DNA of 49,660 nt. Source: Candidatus Magasanikbacteria bacterium RIFOXYD2_FULL_41_14. GTDB lineage: Bacteria; Patescibacteriota; Patescibacteriia; Magasanikbacterales; GWA2-37-8. The translations under genes and the position numbers were made by a program. Location of the stretch: assembly GCA_001784475.1 (NCBI GenBank), contig MFRE01000015.1, forward strand, positions 1 through 49,660. Reading direction: 5' to 3'. Positions 15,992 to 23,034 of the stretch are shown one piece after another (within the stretch, counting starts at the first letter, position 1; each line of letters starts with the position of its first letter). A model generated the notes under the pieces. It worked only from the letters and a program-made list of their open reading frames with translations, searched no databases and was not told the origin of the DNA.

Positions 15992-16061
15992 TGTCATTGC
16001 GAGGAGCCGTAGCGACGTGGCAATCTAATTTTGGGATTGCTTCACTTCATTCGCAATGACA
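15992..16061. repeat. Family A palindromic element overlapping the tsaE 3' end
   Basis: TGTCATTGCGAGGAGCC...TTCGCAATGACA, an inverted repeat of about 70 bases. On the minus strand its arm encodes the last residues of TsaE (VIANEVKQSQN) and provides the stop codon. Confidence 0.8.
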
Positions 16062-16537
16062 ATATGACGTGAATTTTCAGAAACATGTTCAATCACTATG
16101 GTGATTATTTTTTTATCTTTCAACAACTTCTCAATTTTGTTCGGCCATTCAATCACGCAAATGGTATCGGGCGCGCCTAAATAATCCTCCACGCCAATGT
16201 CAATTAATTCTTGTTCGTTTTTTAAGCGATAGGTGTCAATGTGGACAAAATTCGCTTTACTGTCATCCCCGTGAAAACGGGGATCCAGCGTTTCGCTTGT
16301 ATTATTTTGCGACTGGATTCCCGCTTTCGCGGGAATGACAATTTTATAAATATTCATCAAACTAAACGTCGGACTCGTGATTTCTTTTTCAATACCAAAA
16401 TATTCCGTCAGCCCTTTGGTAAATGCGGTTTTGCCAGCACCTAATTCTCCGGATAATAAAACAACATCGCCACCCTGTAAGGTGGCGGCAAATTTTTTGG
16501 CAATATCTTTTGTTTCTTGTATTGAATTGGAAATCAT
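16025..16537 (-). CDS. tsaE: tRNA threonylcarbamoyladenosine biosynthesis ATPase TsaE
   Basis: TsaE works with TsaB and TsaD to make t6A37 on ANN-decoding tRNAs. Motifs are the P-loop LSGELGAGKTAFTKGL, the switch ITSPTFSLMNIY, HIDTYRL and the C-terminal CVIEWPNKI. The ORF track uses an upstream start. ATG 16537 gives 170 residues, beginning MISNSIQETKDIAKKFA as expected. Two parts are abnormal. A 27-residue insertion (VIPAKAGIQ ... LDPRFHGDD) between NIYK and the HIDTYRL strand is encoded by a complete palindromic element, and the C-terminal tail VIANEVKQSQN comes from a second one. Both lie outside the catalytic motifs, so the enzyme is probably functional. Confidence 0.93.
   Translation of the reverse strand: MISNSIQETKDIAKKFAATLQGGDVVLLSGELGAGKTAFTKGLTEYFGIEKEITSPTFSLMNIYKIVIPAKAGIQSQNNTSETLDPRFHGDDSKANFVHIDTYRLKNEQELIDIGVEDYLGAPDTICVIEWPNKIEKLLKDKKIITIVIEHVSENSRHIVIANEVKQSQN
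16261..16340. repeat. Family A palindromic element inserted in frame in tsaE
   Basis: It begins TGTCATCCCCGTGAAAACGG and ends CTTTCGCGGGAATGACA, an 80-base inverted repeat with a TTCGCTTG-type centre. It is fully inside tsaE and leaves the reading frame open. The same arms appear intergenically at 24289-24360. Confidence 0.9.
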
Positions 16538-16560
16538 AGGAAGGGGGAGGGCTCGGCCGA

Positions 16561-17045
16561 CTCCCACGCTTTGCTGTCAGGACCACCGCTGTGTTCACCC
16601 GCACAGCAGTGTCAAGCGTGGGAGTCGAGCCGAGTCGAAGCGAAGTGCGAGCTCGCCTATTGCATCCGGGGAGGACACAGGGAGCTACAGCGAACCTCGC
16701 TTGTATTTGTCCAGGCCGCGTGTTTGCGGCCGCGCGCTGTGAGTTTTTGGCTCGCAACCAATCGCGCGGGGAATTCCACCGTGTGGTGGTTCCGCCCTGG
16801 ACCAACGCGACGGAGATGGCGCGCCGTCGCAATTTGTGGGGCCCACGACGATGTGCGCAACGTTGTGCGCAACAGAGAGGGGCATGTGCCCTCGTCGTGG
16901 GCGAAAAGAGGGGGCGCGATTTGACCCGATTGCGCGCTCGACCTCTTAAAAAAGAGCGAGATGAGGTGACTGGACGAGCAGAGTCGTCCTGCTTACACGG
17001 AGCCATAAGCCGCCACCTGGCAGTCGCCTCATCCCGCTTATTAAG
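16561..17045. other. GC-rich hairpin-dense intergenic segment, candidate structured RNA
   Basis: About 485 bases between divergently oriented tsaE and gatC are far more GC-rich than the surroundings and made of successive hairpins: CTCCCACGCTT/AAGCGTGGGAG, GGCCGC/GCGGCC, GCGACGG/CCGTCGC, GCCCACGACGA/TCGTCGTGGGC (11 bp), CGCGAT/ATTGCGCG inside AAGAGG/CCTCTT, and a final long stem GATGAGGTGACTG/CAGTCGCCTCATC. TGTCCAGG pairs with CCTGGAC and encloses three stems. Coding seems unlikely because both strands have open but unrecognisable frames. A CAACAGAGAG string recalls RNase P, but the universal P4 sequences were not found, so the identity is open. Confidence 0.6.
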
Positions 17046-17075
17046 TAAATCACATTTTAGCCAAAAAGTCAATAT

Positions 17076-17104
17076 TTGCCAATAATCAAAATAAATAGTA
17101 TAAT
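17076..17104 (+). promoter_or_regulatory. Promoter of gatC, nearly leaderless
   Basis: TTGCCA, 17-base spacer, TATAAT. Ten bases separate the -10 box from ATG 17115, so the leader would be about four bases. Confidence 0.78.
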
Positions 17105-17114
17105 ATCCGCGAGT

Positions 17115-17402
17115 ATGGCTCTATCACTTGACGAAGTCCGAAAAATTGCTAAATTGGCTCGGCTGAATTTAACCCCAGCCGAAGAAAAACGCCACGCGGA
17201 AACAATTTCCGTTGTTTTGGATTATATGAATATTTTAAATGAAGTAAATACTGATGGTGTGGAAATTACCAGCCAAGTTACCGGCCTGTCCGATGTCATG
17301 CGTCCGGACGAGCCATATGAGTGTGATTTTAAAAAAGAATTAATTAATCAGATGCCGGAAGTGAGTGAGAATGAATTAAAGGTGCCGGCGGTGTTTGAAT
17401 AA
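17115..17402 (+). CDS. gatC: Asp/Glu-tRNA amidotransferase subunit C
   Basis: A 95-residue subunit that stabilises GatA and GatB in the complex converting Glu-tRNA(Gln) and Asp-tRNA(Asn) to the amidated forms. The sequence begins MALSLDEVRKIAKLARLNLT and continues with AETISVVLDYMNILNEV and VMRPDEPY, all typical. The ORF track includes a 13-residue extension that overlaps the promoter, so ATG 17115 is chosen. gatA follows, but separated by a methyltransferase-like gene of about 0.9 kb. gatB is not in the window. Confidence 0.93.
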   Translation: MALSLDEVRKIAKLARLNLTPAEEKRHAETISVVLDYMNILNEVNTDGVEITSQVTGLSDVMRPDEPYECDFKKELINQMPEVSENELKVPAVFE

Positions 17403-17461
17403 AGTCAGTTTATTAATTAGTTTATTAGCTGATTATTACAATTATTGTTCAAATAAATTTT

Positions 17462-18346
17462 ATGCTAAGTCGCAAACGCCCAAACGCAGAGACAAGTTTT
17501 GAACAAGGGGGTATTGTCAGACAAATAGTTGATCAAATTGATAAGGAAAAACAGAAGACTGCCTTGATTGATATATCTCCTAACCCAGAAAGTAGAGAAT
17601 TATTTTATAGGGTTCTCGCCGAAATAGAAGTTGAATTAGATAAAGCCAGTCCTGATAGGACTTATCTGAATAAAATTATTCGGGATTTACGTAGAAATTT
17701 TTTTGGGTCTGTCAACAACAGTCCATCTTTAAATGGCTTGATATTTGATGTTTCCGGAAGTGACATAACACTTGATCTTCACGAAGGGATTTTAGACAGT
17801 TTAAAAGACAGGTTACAAGCAGTATCTGTGTCGTCCGGATTTAACATGGGGGCTTTACCAATTGTTGATTTAGGTTGTGGAATGCATAACTATGTTCCTT
17901 ACAGTGTACTTAAAGAAAAATTTCCTGATAGTAAATTAGTTGGTGTTGATTTGGACCCTGCTAATATTATTTATAGAAAATTAGTTGCCAAAGGTCTTCC
18001 TCCCCAAAAGCTTGGGTTTGTAGTTCCACAGTGGGCACATGTCGCTAATCGTCCTGATGATGTTTTGTTGGATAGTTATGTATGCGCCCAACTAGAGCAG
18101 CTACCATTTCCTGATAATTACTCTGGTTTTATGGTAATTGAATCAGCTTTGGAGGATGCTTTTGAGGTTGATGATTATGGGAATCCTGATTTATCGCATG
18201 TGCGCACCCATGTTCCGTCGGTTTTTTCAGAAATAAATAGGGTCTTGGCTGAAGGGGGTTGTTTGGATGATTCGTCGATGAGTTTTGGAGCAGACACCAG
18301 TTTTTTTCGTAAGGTAGACGGCAAATTGATTCCTTGGAGAAAATAA
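17462..18346 (+). CDS. Class I SAM-dependent methyltransferase-like protein
   Basis: A 294-residue soluble protein. The Rossmann SAM motif PIVDLGCGMHNYVPYSVL starts near residue 138, followed by KLVGVDLDPAN, the usual acidic ribose-binding strand. The N-terminal 130 residues are charged and mostly helical. The acceptor cannot be predicted. Later motifs are diverged (QLEQLPFPDNYSGFMVIESA) but the core layout fits. The gene interrupts gatC-gatA in the same direction. Its 3' end is two bases before ATG of gatA, indicating co-transcription. Its wording differs from standard tRNA methyltransferases, so a role tied to translation is only a guess. Confidence 0.68.
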   Translation: MLSRKRPNAETSFEQGGIVRQIVDQIDKEKQKTALIDISPNPESRELFYRVLAEIEVELDKASPDRTYLNKIIRDLRRNFFGSVNNSPSLNGLIFDVSGSDITLDLHEGILDSLKDRLQAVSVSSGFNMGALPIVDLGCGMHNYVPYSVLKEKFPDSKLVGVDLDPANIIYRKLVAKGLPPQKLGFVVPQWAHVANRPDDVLLDSYVCAQLEQLPFPDNYSGFMVIESALEDAFEVDDYGNPDLSHVRTHVPSVFSEINRVLAEGGCLDDSSMSFGADTSFFRKVDGKLIPWRK

Positions 18347-18348
18347 TT

Positions 18349-19854
18349 ATGAACCTAAATGAATTAACAATTAAACAAGCGCGTACCGGTTTAGACAACG
18401 GCGAATTTACGTCCGTTGATTTAACGACCGTGTGTTTAAAAAGAATTAAAGAATGCAACGGCGAATTGAATGCTTTTATTACGGTTTGCGAAAAATCGGC
18501 TTTAGCCGAGGCGAAAGTGGCTGATGAGATGATTGAAAATAAAAAAATAAAACCGCTTACCGGTATCCCGTTTTGTGTTAAAGATGCAATTTGTACGGTT
18601 GGTGTGCGCTCCACTGCGGCTGCCAAAATTTTAGATAATTATATTCCGCCCTTTGACGCGACCGTAATTAAAAAAATCCGCGAGCAGGGCGGGGTTTTGC
18701 TTGGGAAAAATAATTGCGATACTTTTGGCCATGGCGCCAGTAACGAAAATAGTATGTATGGCCCGGTGCCAAATCCGCATGATTTAACAAAAGTTTCTGG
18801 CGGATCATCAGGTGGCTCTGCGGCGGCCGTGGCCGATAATATGTGTATTTTTTCAATTGGCGAAGATACGGGTGGTTCAATTCGCCAGCCCGCGTCTTTT
18901 TGTGGTGTGGTGGGTTTACGTCCGTCATATGGTCGTAATTCGCGCTATGGAATAATGCCAATGGCGTCGTCGCTTGATACTGTCGGGCCAATAACTAAAA
19001 CTGTGGAAGACATGGCAGTTGTAATGCAAGAAATTGCCGGTTGTGATGGCCGTGATGCCACTACCGTGCCGGATGATGTACCAGATTATGAAAAAGAATT
19101 GGGAAAAATAGATTTAAAAAAATTGACTGTCGGCGTTCCGAAAGAATATTTCGAAGTTGATGCTTTAGATCCAGAAGTAAAATCCGCCACCCTCGCGGCC
19201 ATAGAAAAATTAAAACAAGCCGGCGCGACGATTAAAGAAGTTAGTTTGCCAATGACCAAATACGCCATTGCCGTTTATTATATTGTCGTGCCCTGCGAAG
19301 ATAGTTCCAATTTAGGCCGTTTAGATGGTGTCCGTTATGGGGTGCGAGTTGACACTCCCCCTACCCCCTCTTATCAAGAGGGGGACAGCGACACCGGCAA
19401 TATCCCCCTCTTATCAAGAGGGGGGCGAGGGGGGAGTCTTTATGACCTCTACGCCAACTCGCGCGACCAAGGTTTTCCCGAAGAAGTCAAACGCCGAATT
19501 TTGATCGGCACTTACGCGTTGTCCGCCGGATATTATGACGCTTATTATAAAAAAGCGCAAAAAGTTCGTACTTTAATTATTCAGGATTTTGAAAAGGCGT
19601 TCAAAAAAGTAGATGTTTTAATTACACCCACTTCACCGTTTCCAGCATTTGCGCTTGGTGAAAAATCTTTTGATCCACTGCAAATGTATTTGGCGGATAT
19701 AATGTTGGCACCAGCATCGCTGGCCGGTGTGCCGGCTTTGTCTGTTCCAGCTGGAATGTCGAAATCTGGTTTACCAATTGGCGTGCAAATTATTGGGCCA
19801 AGGTTGAGCGAGGGGCTGGTGATGGGGGTGGGAGAGGCGATAGAGAAAAATTGA
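18349..19854 (+). CDS. gatA: Asp/Glu-tRNA amidotransferase subunit A
   Basis: This is the amidase subunit that releases ammonia from glutamine. The Lys-Ser-Ser triad is visible in PFCVKDAICTVG, KVSGGSSGGSAAAVAD and EDTGGSIRQPASFCG. The C-terminal half shows SSNLGRLDGVRYG, GTYALSAGYYDAYY and LPIGVQIIGP. ATG 18349 gives 501 residues; the ORF track adds five residues from a TTG. In the loop between RYGVR and LYDLYANSR there is an in-frame insertion of about 29 residues (TPPTPSYQEGD ... PLLSRGGRGGS) encoded by a family B palindromic element. The gene ends with TGA, followed by an AT-rich repeat tract. Confidence 0.96.
   Translation: MNLNELTIKQARTGLDNGEFTSVDLTTVCLKRIKECNGELNAFITVCEKSALAEAKVADEMIENKKIKPLTGIPFCVKDAICTVGVRSTAAAKILDNYIPPFDATVIKKIREQGGVLLGKNNCDTFGHGASNENSMYGPVPNPHDLTKVSGGSSGGSAAAVADNMCIFSIGEDTGGSIRQPASFCGVVGLRPSYGRNSRYGIMPMASSLDTVGPITKTVEDMAVVMQEIAGCDGRDATTVPDDVPDYEKELGKIDLKKLTVGVPKEYFEVDALDPEVKSATLAAIEKLKQAGATIKEVSLPMTKYAIAVYYIVVPCEDSSNLGRLDGVRYGVRVDTPPTPSYQEGDSDTGNIPLLSRGGRGGSLYDLYANSRDQGFPEEVKRRILIGTYALSAGYYDAYYKKAQKVRTLIIQDFEKAFKKVDVLITPTSPFPAFALGEKSFDPLQMYLADIMLAPASLAGVPALSVPAGMSKSGLPIGVQIIGPRLSEGLVMGVGEAIEKN
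19353..19438. repeat. Family B palindromic element inside gatA
   Basis: ACTCCCCCTACCCCC...GGGGGGAGT, an 86-base symmetric element that contains CCCCCTCTTATCAAGAGGGG twice. It stays in frame in gatA. The nested palindromes suggest two copies or one larger folded unit. Confidence 0.88.
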
Positions 19855-19929
19855 AGAATGAAGATTGAAGATTTTTTAGAGTGCTTAATTTTTTTAATCT
19901 TTAATCTTTAATTTTCAATCTTTTATCCT
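19855..19929. repeat. AT-rich TTTAATCTTTAATCTT-type repeat tract
   Basis: GAATGAAGATTGAAGATT on the left and AATCTTTAATCTTTAATTTT on the right make an imperfect inverted repeat with a short centre. It fills the whole gap between gatA and the LOG gene. The same type is found near 15.95 and 48.0 kb. Confidence 0.65.
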
Positions 19930-21240
19930 ATGCTAAAACTTCTCGAAAAACCCCAACTCGTAACCACTGGCGAAGCCGTAAATTTCCGTGACTCCTGGCG
20001 CGTGTTTAAAATTATCGCGGAATTTGTGGATGGTTATAATTTTGTGGGTGATTTAAAACGGGAGGTAACGATTTTGGGTTCCGCGCGTTTGGCTCCTAAT
20101 AATAAATATTATAAAATCGCCGAACAATTTGGCGCGCTTTTAGGCAAGAACGGTTTTACCACCATGACCGGCGGTGGTCCCGGTATTATGGAAGCGGCCA
20201 ACAAGGGGGCGGACAAAGCTGGCGGTGAATCCGTTGGCATCAACATTCAATTGCCCCGCGAACAACGCACCAATCCGTATGTCAAAAAATCAGTCGGGTT
20301 TTCTTATTTTTTTACGCGCAAAGTAATGTTGACTTCGCCGGCCAACGCCTTTGTCCTTTTTCCGGGTGGGTTTGGCACCTTGGACGAATTTTTTGAAGTG
20401 GTGGATTATATGGAACTTGGCTATATGCATAAATCGCCGATAGTTTTGGTTGGGCGCGAATTTTGGGAGCCATTAATTAAATTTTTACGCAATCAATCAG
20501 TTGGTCAAGTGCACGCTTTTCCGGAAGAAATTATTAATACTTGGCACATTGTGGAGACGGCGGAAGAAGCGTTTGATATGATTAAAAATACAGAAGACCG
20601 TGACAATATCTGCGCGGTGGATGATATTTTGTGTCGCGGGGGAGCGGATTGGCGAATATTTCGGATTTTGGCCGAACTGGTGGACGGTTTTGAATTTTTA
20701 TCAAATGTGCGCGGTGATGTTACTGTTTTGGGTACCAAAAGTATTTTACCGGGTTCAGCATATTATGACGCGGCCTATGAATTAGGCAAGGCCTTGGCCA
20801 AAAATGGCAACACCGTGGTTACCGGCGGTGGCCCGGGCACGATGGAAGCGGCCAATAAAGGCGCGTTTGAAGCCGGTGGTACAAGCATTGGTATAAATAT
20901 TATTACCGATCGGGGCGAGCGCGTGAATAATTTTGTGAATAAATCTTTGGGTTTTCATTTTCCGTTTGTGCGCAAATTAATTATCACCGCGCCGTCCGAA
21001 GCGTTCGCGTTTTTTCCCGGCGGGTTTGGCACATTACACCAGTTGTTTGAATTGTTAACACTAATTGAAACCAAAAAACGTGAGCCCATGCCGATTTTGC
21101 TTTATGGCGAAGAATTTTGGGCGCCGATGTTGGAATATTTCCGCCTCCTGTCTGAAAAATTCAAAACCATCAATCGCGTGGATGAGGATTTGGTGACGGT
21201 TTTACATCAGCCGGAGGATATTTTGAAATATTTGCGATAA
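19930..21240 (+). CDS. Tandem LOG-family protein (TIGR00730-like) with degenerate second half
   Basis: A 436-residue protein made of two homologous Rossmann-like LOG units, each about 215 residues. LOG enzymes hydrolyse nucleoside monophosphates (cytokinin ribotides or AMP-like substrates). Unit 1 has GSAR, TMTGGGPGIMEAANKGA and PGGFGTLDEFFE (about residues 145-156), an intact active-site set. Unit 2 has VVTGGGPGTMEAANKGA and PGGFGTLHQLFE (from 363), but GSAR is replaced by GTKS and the catalytic Glu of PGGxGTxxE by Gln. The second half is probably a structural or regulatory pseudo-unit. Such proteins usually form dimers, so the fusion may be a built-in heterodimer. Confidence 0.87.
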   Translation: MLKLLEKPQLVTTGEAVNFRDSWRVFKIIAEFVDGYNFVGDLKREVTILGSARLAPNNKYYKIAEQFGALLGKNGFTTMTGGGPGIMEAANKGADKAGGESVGINIQLPREQRTNPYVKKSVGFSYFFTRKVMLTSPANAFVLFPGGFGTLDEFFEVVDYMELGYMHKSPIVLVGREFWEPLIKFLRNQSVGQVHAFPEEIINTWHIVETAEEAFDMIKNTEDRDNICAVDDILCRGGADWRIFRILAELVDGFEFLSNVRGDVTVLGTKSILPGSAYYDAAYELGKALAKNGNTVVTGGGPGTMEAANKGAFEAGGTSIGINIITDRGERVNNFVNKSLGFHFPFVRKLIITAPSEAFAFFPGGFGTLHQLFELLTLIETKKREPMPILLYGEEFWAPMLEYFRLLSEKFKTINRVDEDLVTVLHQPEDILKYLR

Positions 21241-21465
21241 TATCAAATTTCCAATTTCCAATGTCAAATCAATGTCAAAACAAAAATTTCAAATTATGAT
21301 TGTCATGCTGAATTTATTTCAGCATCTCTGTGCTTTTAAGGGGATCCTGAAACACGATAGCCATGCGGCATCGCATGGAGTTCAGGATGACAATTGATTG
21401 GTTAATGTAAATTTGATATTTGGATTTATTTTGGAAATTAGAAATTTGGATTTTGAAATTATTGT
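21241..21465. repeat. Nested inverted repeats: AT-rich arms around a family A palindrome
   Basis: The 225-base gap before lgt holds a TGTCATGCTGAA...TTCAGGATGACA element (21301-21392), flanked by AT-rich arms: TATCAAATTTCC on the left and TAAATTTGATATTTGG with GGAAATTAGAAATTTGG on the right. A further small palindrome, CCATGCGGCATCGCATGG, lies inside. No promoter or gene is evident. Confidence 0.75.
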
Positions 21466-22233
21466 ATGCTCCCATACTTAGAATACCACGCCATCATCCT
21501 CGGTCCCGTCACCCTACAGGTCTGGGGTCTTTGGGTATCGCTTGGTGTAATTGCCGGAGTATTATTGGCCGATCGTTTGGCCAAGAAAAATTTTTTAGCC
21601 CCGCAATTAGTTTGGGATTTAGCCGTGTGGGCACTACTCGCCGGACTACTAGGCGCGCGCGTTGGCCATGTTTTATTTTATGACCCGTCTTATTATTTCG
21701 CCAATCCGGTTGAGATGTTATATTTCTGGCAAGGCGGGGCATCATCGCTCGGCGGGTTTATCGGTGCCAGTTTGGCCGTGGGGGCTTTTACCAAAATCAG
21801 AAAAATTTCTTTCACCCAATTATCCGCCTATTTAGATATTATGACCCCCGGGCTTTGGCTCGGTTGGGCTATCGGTCGCATCGGTTGTTTTTTTATCCAT
21901 GATCACCCGGGCACTTTATCAAATTTTATGTTGGCGATAAATTTTCCGGATGGAGCGCGCCACGATTTAGGATTATATGATTCCATTTTGGCTTGGGTGT
22001 TGCTCGCGTTATCGCTCATATTTTTTAAAAAATTACGTCAACAAAATTCCGGCCTGGTATTTTTATTCACGGTCGCGCTTTACGCCTTTGTTCGTTTTTG
22101 GTTAGATTTTTTGCGCGCCACTGATGTTCGTTATTTTTATTTAACCCCGGCGCAATGGGGGATGGGCGTGGTATTTCTAGGATTGACATTTTGGCAAATT
22201 TACGGTAAAATTCGTTCCACGCCGATAAAATAG
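21466..22233 (+). CDS. lgt: Prolipoprotein diacylglyceryl transferase
   Basis: It transfers diacylglycerol from phosphatidylglycerol to the lipobox Cys of prolipoproteins at the cytoplasmic membrane. The 255-residue protein has about seven hydrophobic helices. Family signatures are LGARVGHVLFY, QGGASSLGGFIGA, WAIGRIGCFFIHDHPG (the Lgt signature, usually GRxGNFxNxE) and RHDLGLYDS, here diverged from the usual HPxQLYE. The signature changes suggest the fast-evolving form found in reduced bacteria. The start MLPYLEYHAII places the first membrane helix properly. A tRNA-Ser gene follows in 10 bases. Confidence 0.9.
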   Translation: MLPYLEYHAIILGPVTLQVWGLWVSLGVIAGVLLADRLAKKNFLAPQLVWDLAVWALLAGLLGARVGHVLFYDPSYYFANPVEMLYFWQGGASSLGGFIGASLAVGAFTKIRKISFTQLSAYLDIMTPGLWLGWAIGRIGCFFIHDHPGTLSNFMLAINFPDGARHDLGLYDSILAWVLLALSLIFFKKLRQQNSGLVFLFTVALYAFVRFWLDFLRATDVRYFYLTPAQWGMGVVFLGLTFWQIYGKIRSTPIK

Positions 22234-22243
22234 TTTTTAGAGC

Positions 22244-22328
22244 GGAGAGGTCGCATAGTGGTCTAGTGCGCGTCCCTGGAAAGGACGTATGTCGCAAGGC
22301 ATCGAGGGTTCAAATCCCTCCCTCTCCG
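22244..22328 (+). tRNA. tRNA-Ser (anticodon GGA)
   Basis: A class II tRNA with acceptor GGAGAGG/CCTCTCC, an anticodon stem GCGTCC/GGACGT with loop CTGGAAA (GGA, decoding TCC/TCT), a long variable arm GTCGCAAGGCATC and a T arm GAGGG-TTCAAAT-CCCTC. CCA is not encoded (GCC then TT). Confidence 0.93.
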
Positions 22329-22354
22329 CCTTAAAAATTATTTAGCATAATTTT

Positions 22355-22951
22355 ATGGATAAAATGCCTTCTAAAAAACACTTAATCATGGTTTTTTACG
22401 GCGTGAGCGGTTCGGGGAAATCTTTGCTGTTAAAAATGATGAAAGATATTTTTCCCAATGTTACTTTGCATCGTAAAGATTCTACTCGTCCACGTCGCCA
22501 AGGCGAACCGGCTCACGGCACGCCCGAATTGCGTTTAGTAAAAAAACTTGGTCCGGCCTCGGATTATTTGTTGACTTATCAGGCATATGGTGCTTGGTTT
22601 GGAGTTAGGAAAGATCAACTGAACAAATCGTTTGATAAAAGTGAAATTCATTTGATAATTATCGCGAATATTAAAGCGATTAAAGAATTTAAAGCTTTTT
22701 ATCCGCACGCCATTACCGTTTATGTTCATTCTGATCCGCAAAATATCCCGGAAAGATTAATAAAGCGTGATACGTTGGAGTATGAGAAGCGCAAGAAGCG
22801 ATCGGTCGCATTGTATAAAGGATTTTTGAATAATAATACTTTATTTGATTTTATCGTGTTAAATTTTTGGGACAAAAGAAATGCCGCTCAACAAGCCGAA
22901 AATATTATTAAAAAATATTTAGAAAATACCGGCCGGTTGATTCATGCCTAA
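22355..22951 (+). CDS. Guanylate kinase-like P-loop NTPase
   Basis: A 198-residue protein with an N-terminal Walker A MVFYGVSGSGKSLLLKMM (near residue 15), then DSTRPRRQGEPAHG, equivalent to the GMP-binding TTRxxRxGE of guanylate kinases, and YQAYGAWFGVRKDQL. The central sheet continues with ITVYVHSDPQNIPERLIKRD. The family match is clear but diverged. It may be a true GMP kinase, a PhnN-like ribosyl bisphosphate kinase or a paralog with another acceptor. It starts 26 bases after tRNA-Ser and ends before a strong terminator. Two Met (1 and 4) are possible starts. Confidence 0.72.
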   Translation: MDKMPSKKHLIMVFYGVSGSGKSLLLKMMKDIFPNVTLHRKDSTRPRRQGEPAHGTPELRLVKKLGPASDYLLTYQAYGAWFGVRKDQLNKSFDKSEIHLIIIANIKAIKEFKAFYPHAITVYVHSDPQNIPERLIKRDTLEYEKRKKRSVALYKGFLNNNTLFDFIVLNFWDKRNAAQQAENIIKKYLENTGRLIHA

Positions 22952-22969
22952 TATCTGGCTATCAAATTA

Positions 22970-22998
22970 AAACCGCTTTTTCAAAAGGCGGTTTTTTG
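22970..22998 (+). terminator. Rho-independent terminator
   Basis: AAAACCGC and GCGGTTTT arms around CTTTTTCAAAAG, followed by a T-run. The -10 box of the next gene starts right after the T-run. Confidence 0.9.
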
Positions 22999-23005
22999 GT
23001 ATAAT
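22997..23005 (+). promoter_or_regulatory. Extended -10 promoter of the Bro-N gene
   Basis: TGGTATAAT is an extended -10 element 29 bases before ATG 23035. No clear -35 is present because the terminator stem occupies that place. Confidence 0.55.
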
Positions 23006-23034
23006 ATAGCCAGCTAATTTTTAATCCAAAAAAT

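Noticed and set aside
16561-17045. RNase P RNA, tmRNA or SRP RNA assignment for the GC-rich segment
   Set aside because: Only a CAACAGAGAG string resembles RNase P; the universal P4 sequences are missing in any consistent orientation. No tRNA-like ends or tag ORF for tmRNA and no GGAAGCAGCC-type SRP core were found.
16389-17085. Long overlapping ORFs (227 aa minus, 164 aa plus, 117 aa plus) in the GC-rich segment
   Set aside because: Both strands are open because stop codons are rare in GC-rich sequence; the translations are Arg/Ala/Cys-rich, match nothing recognisable and cross hairpins. They are treated as non-coding.
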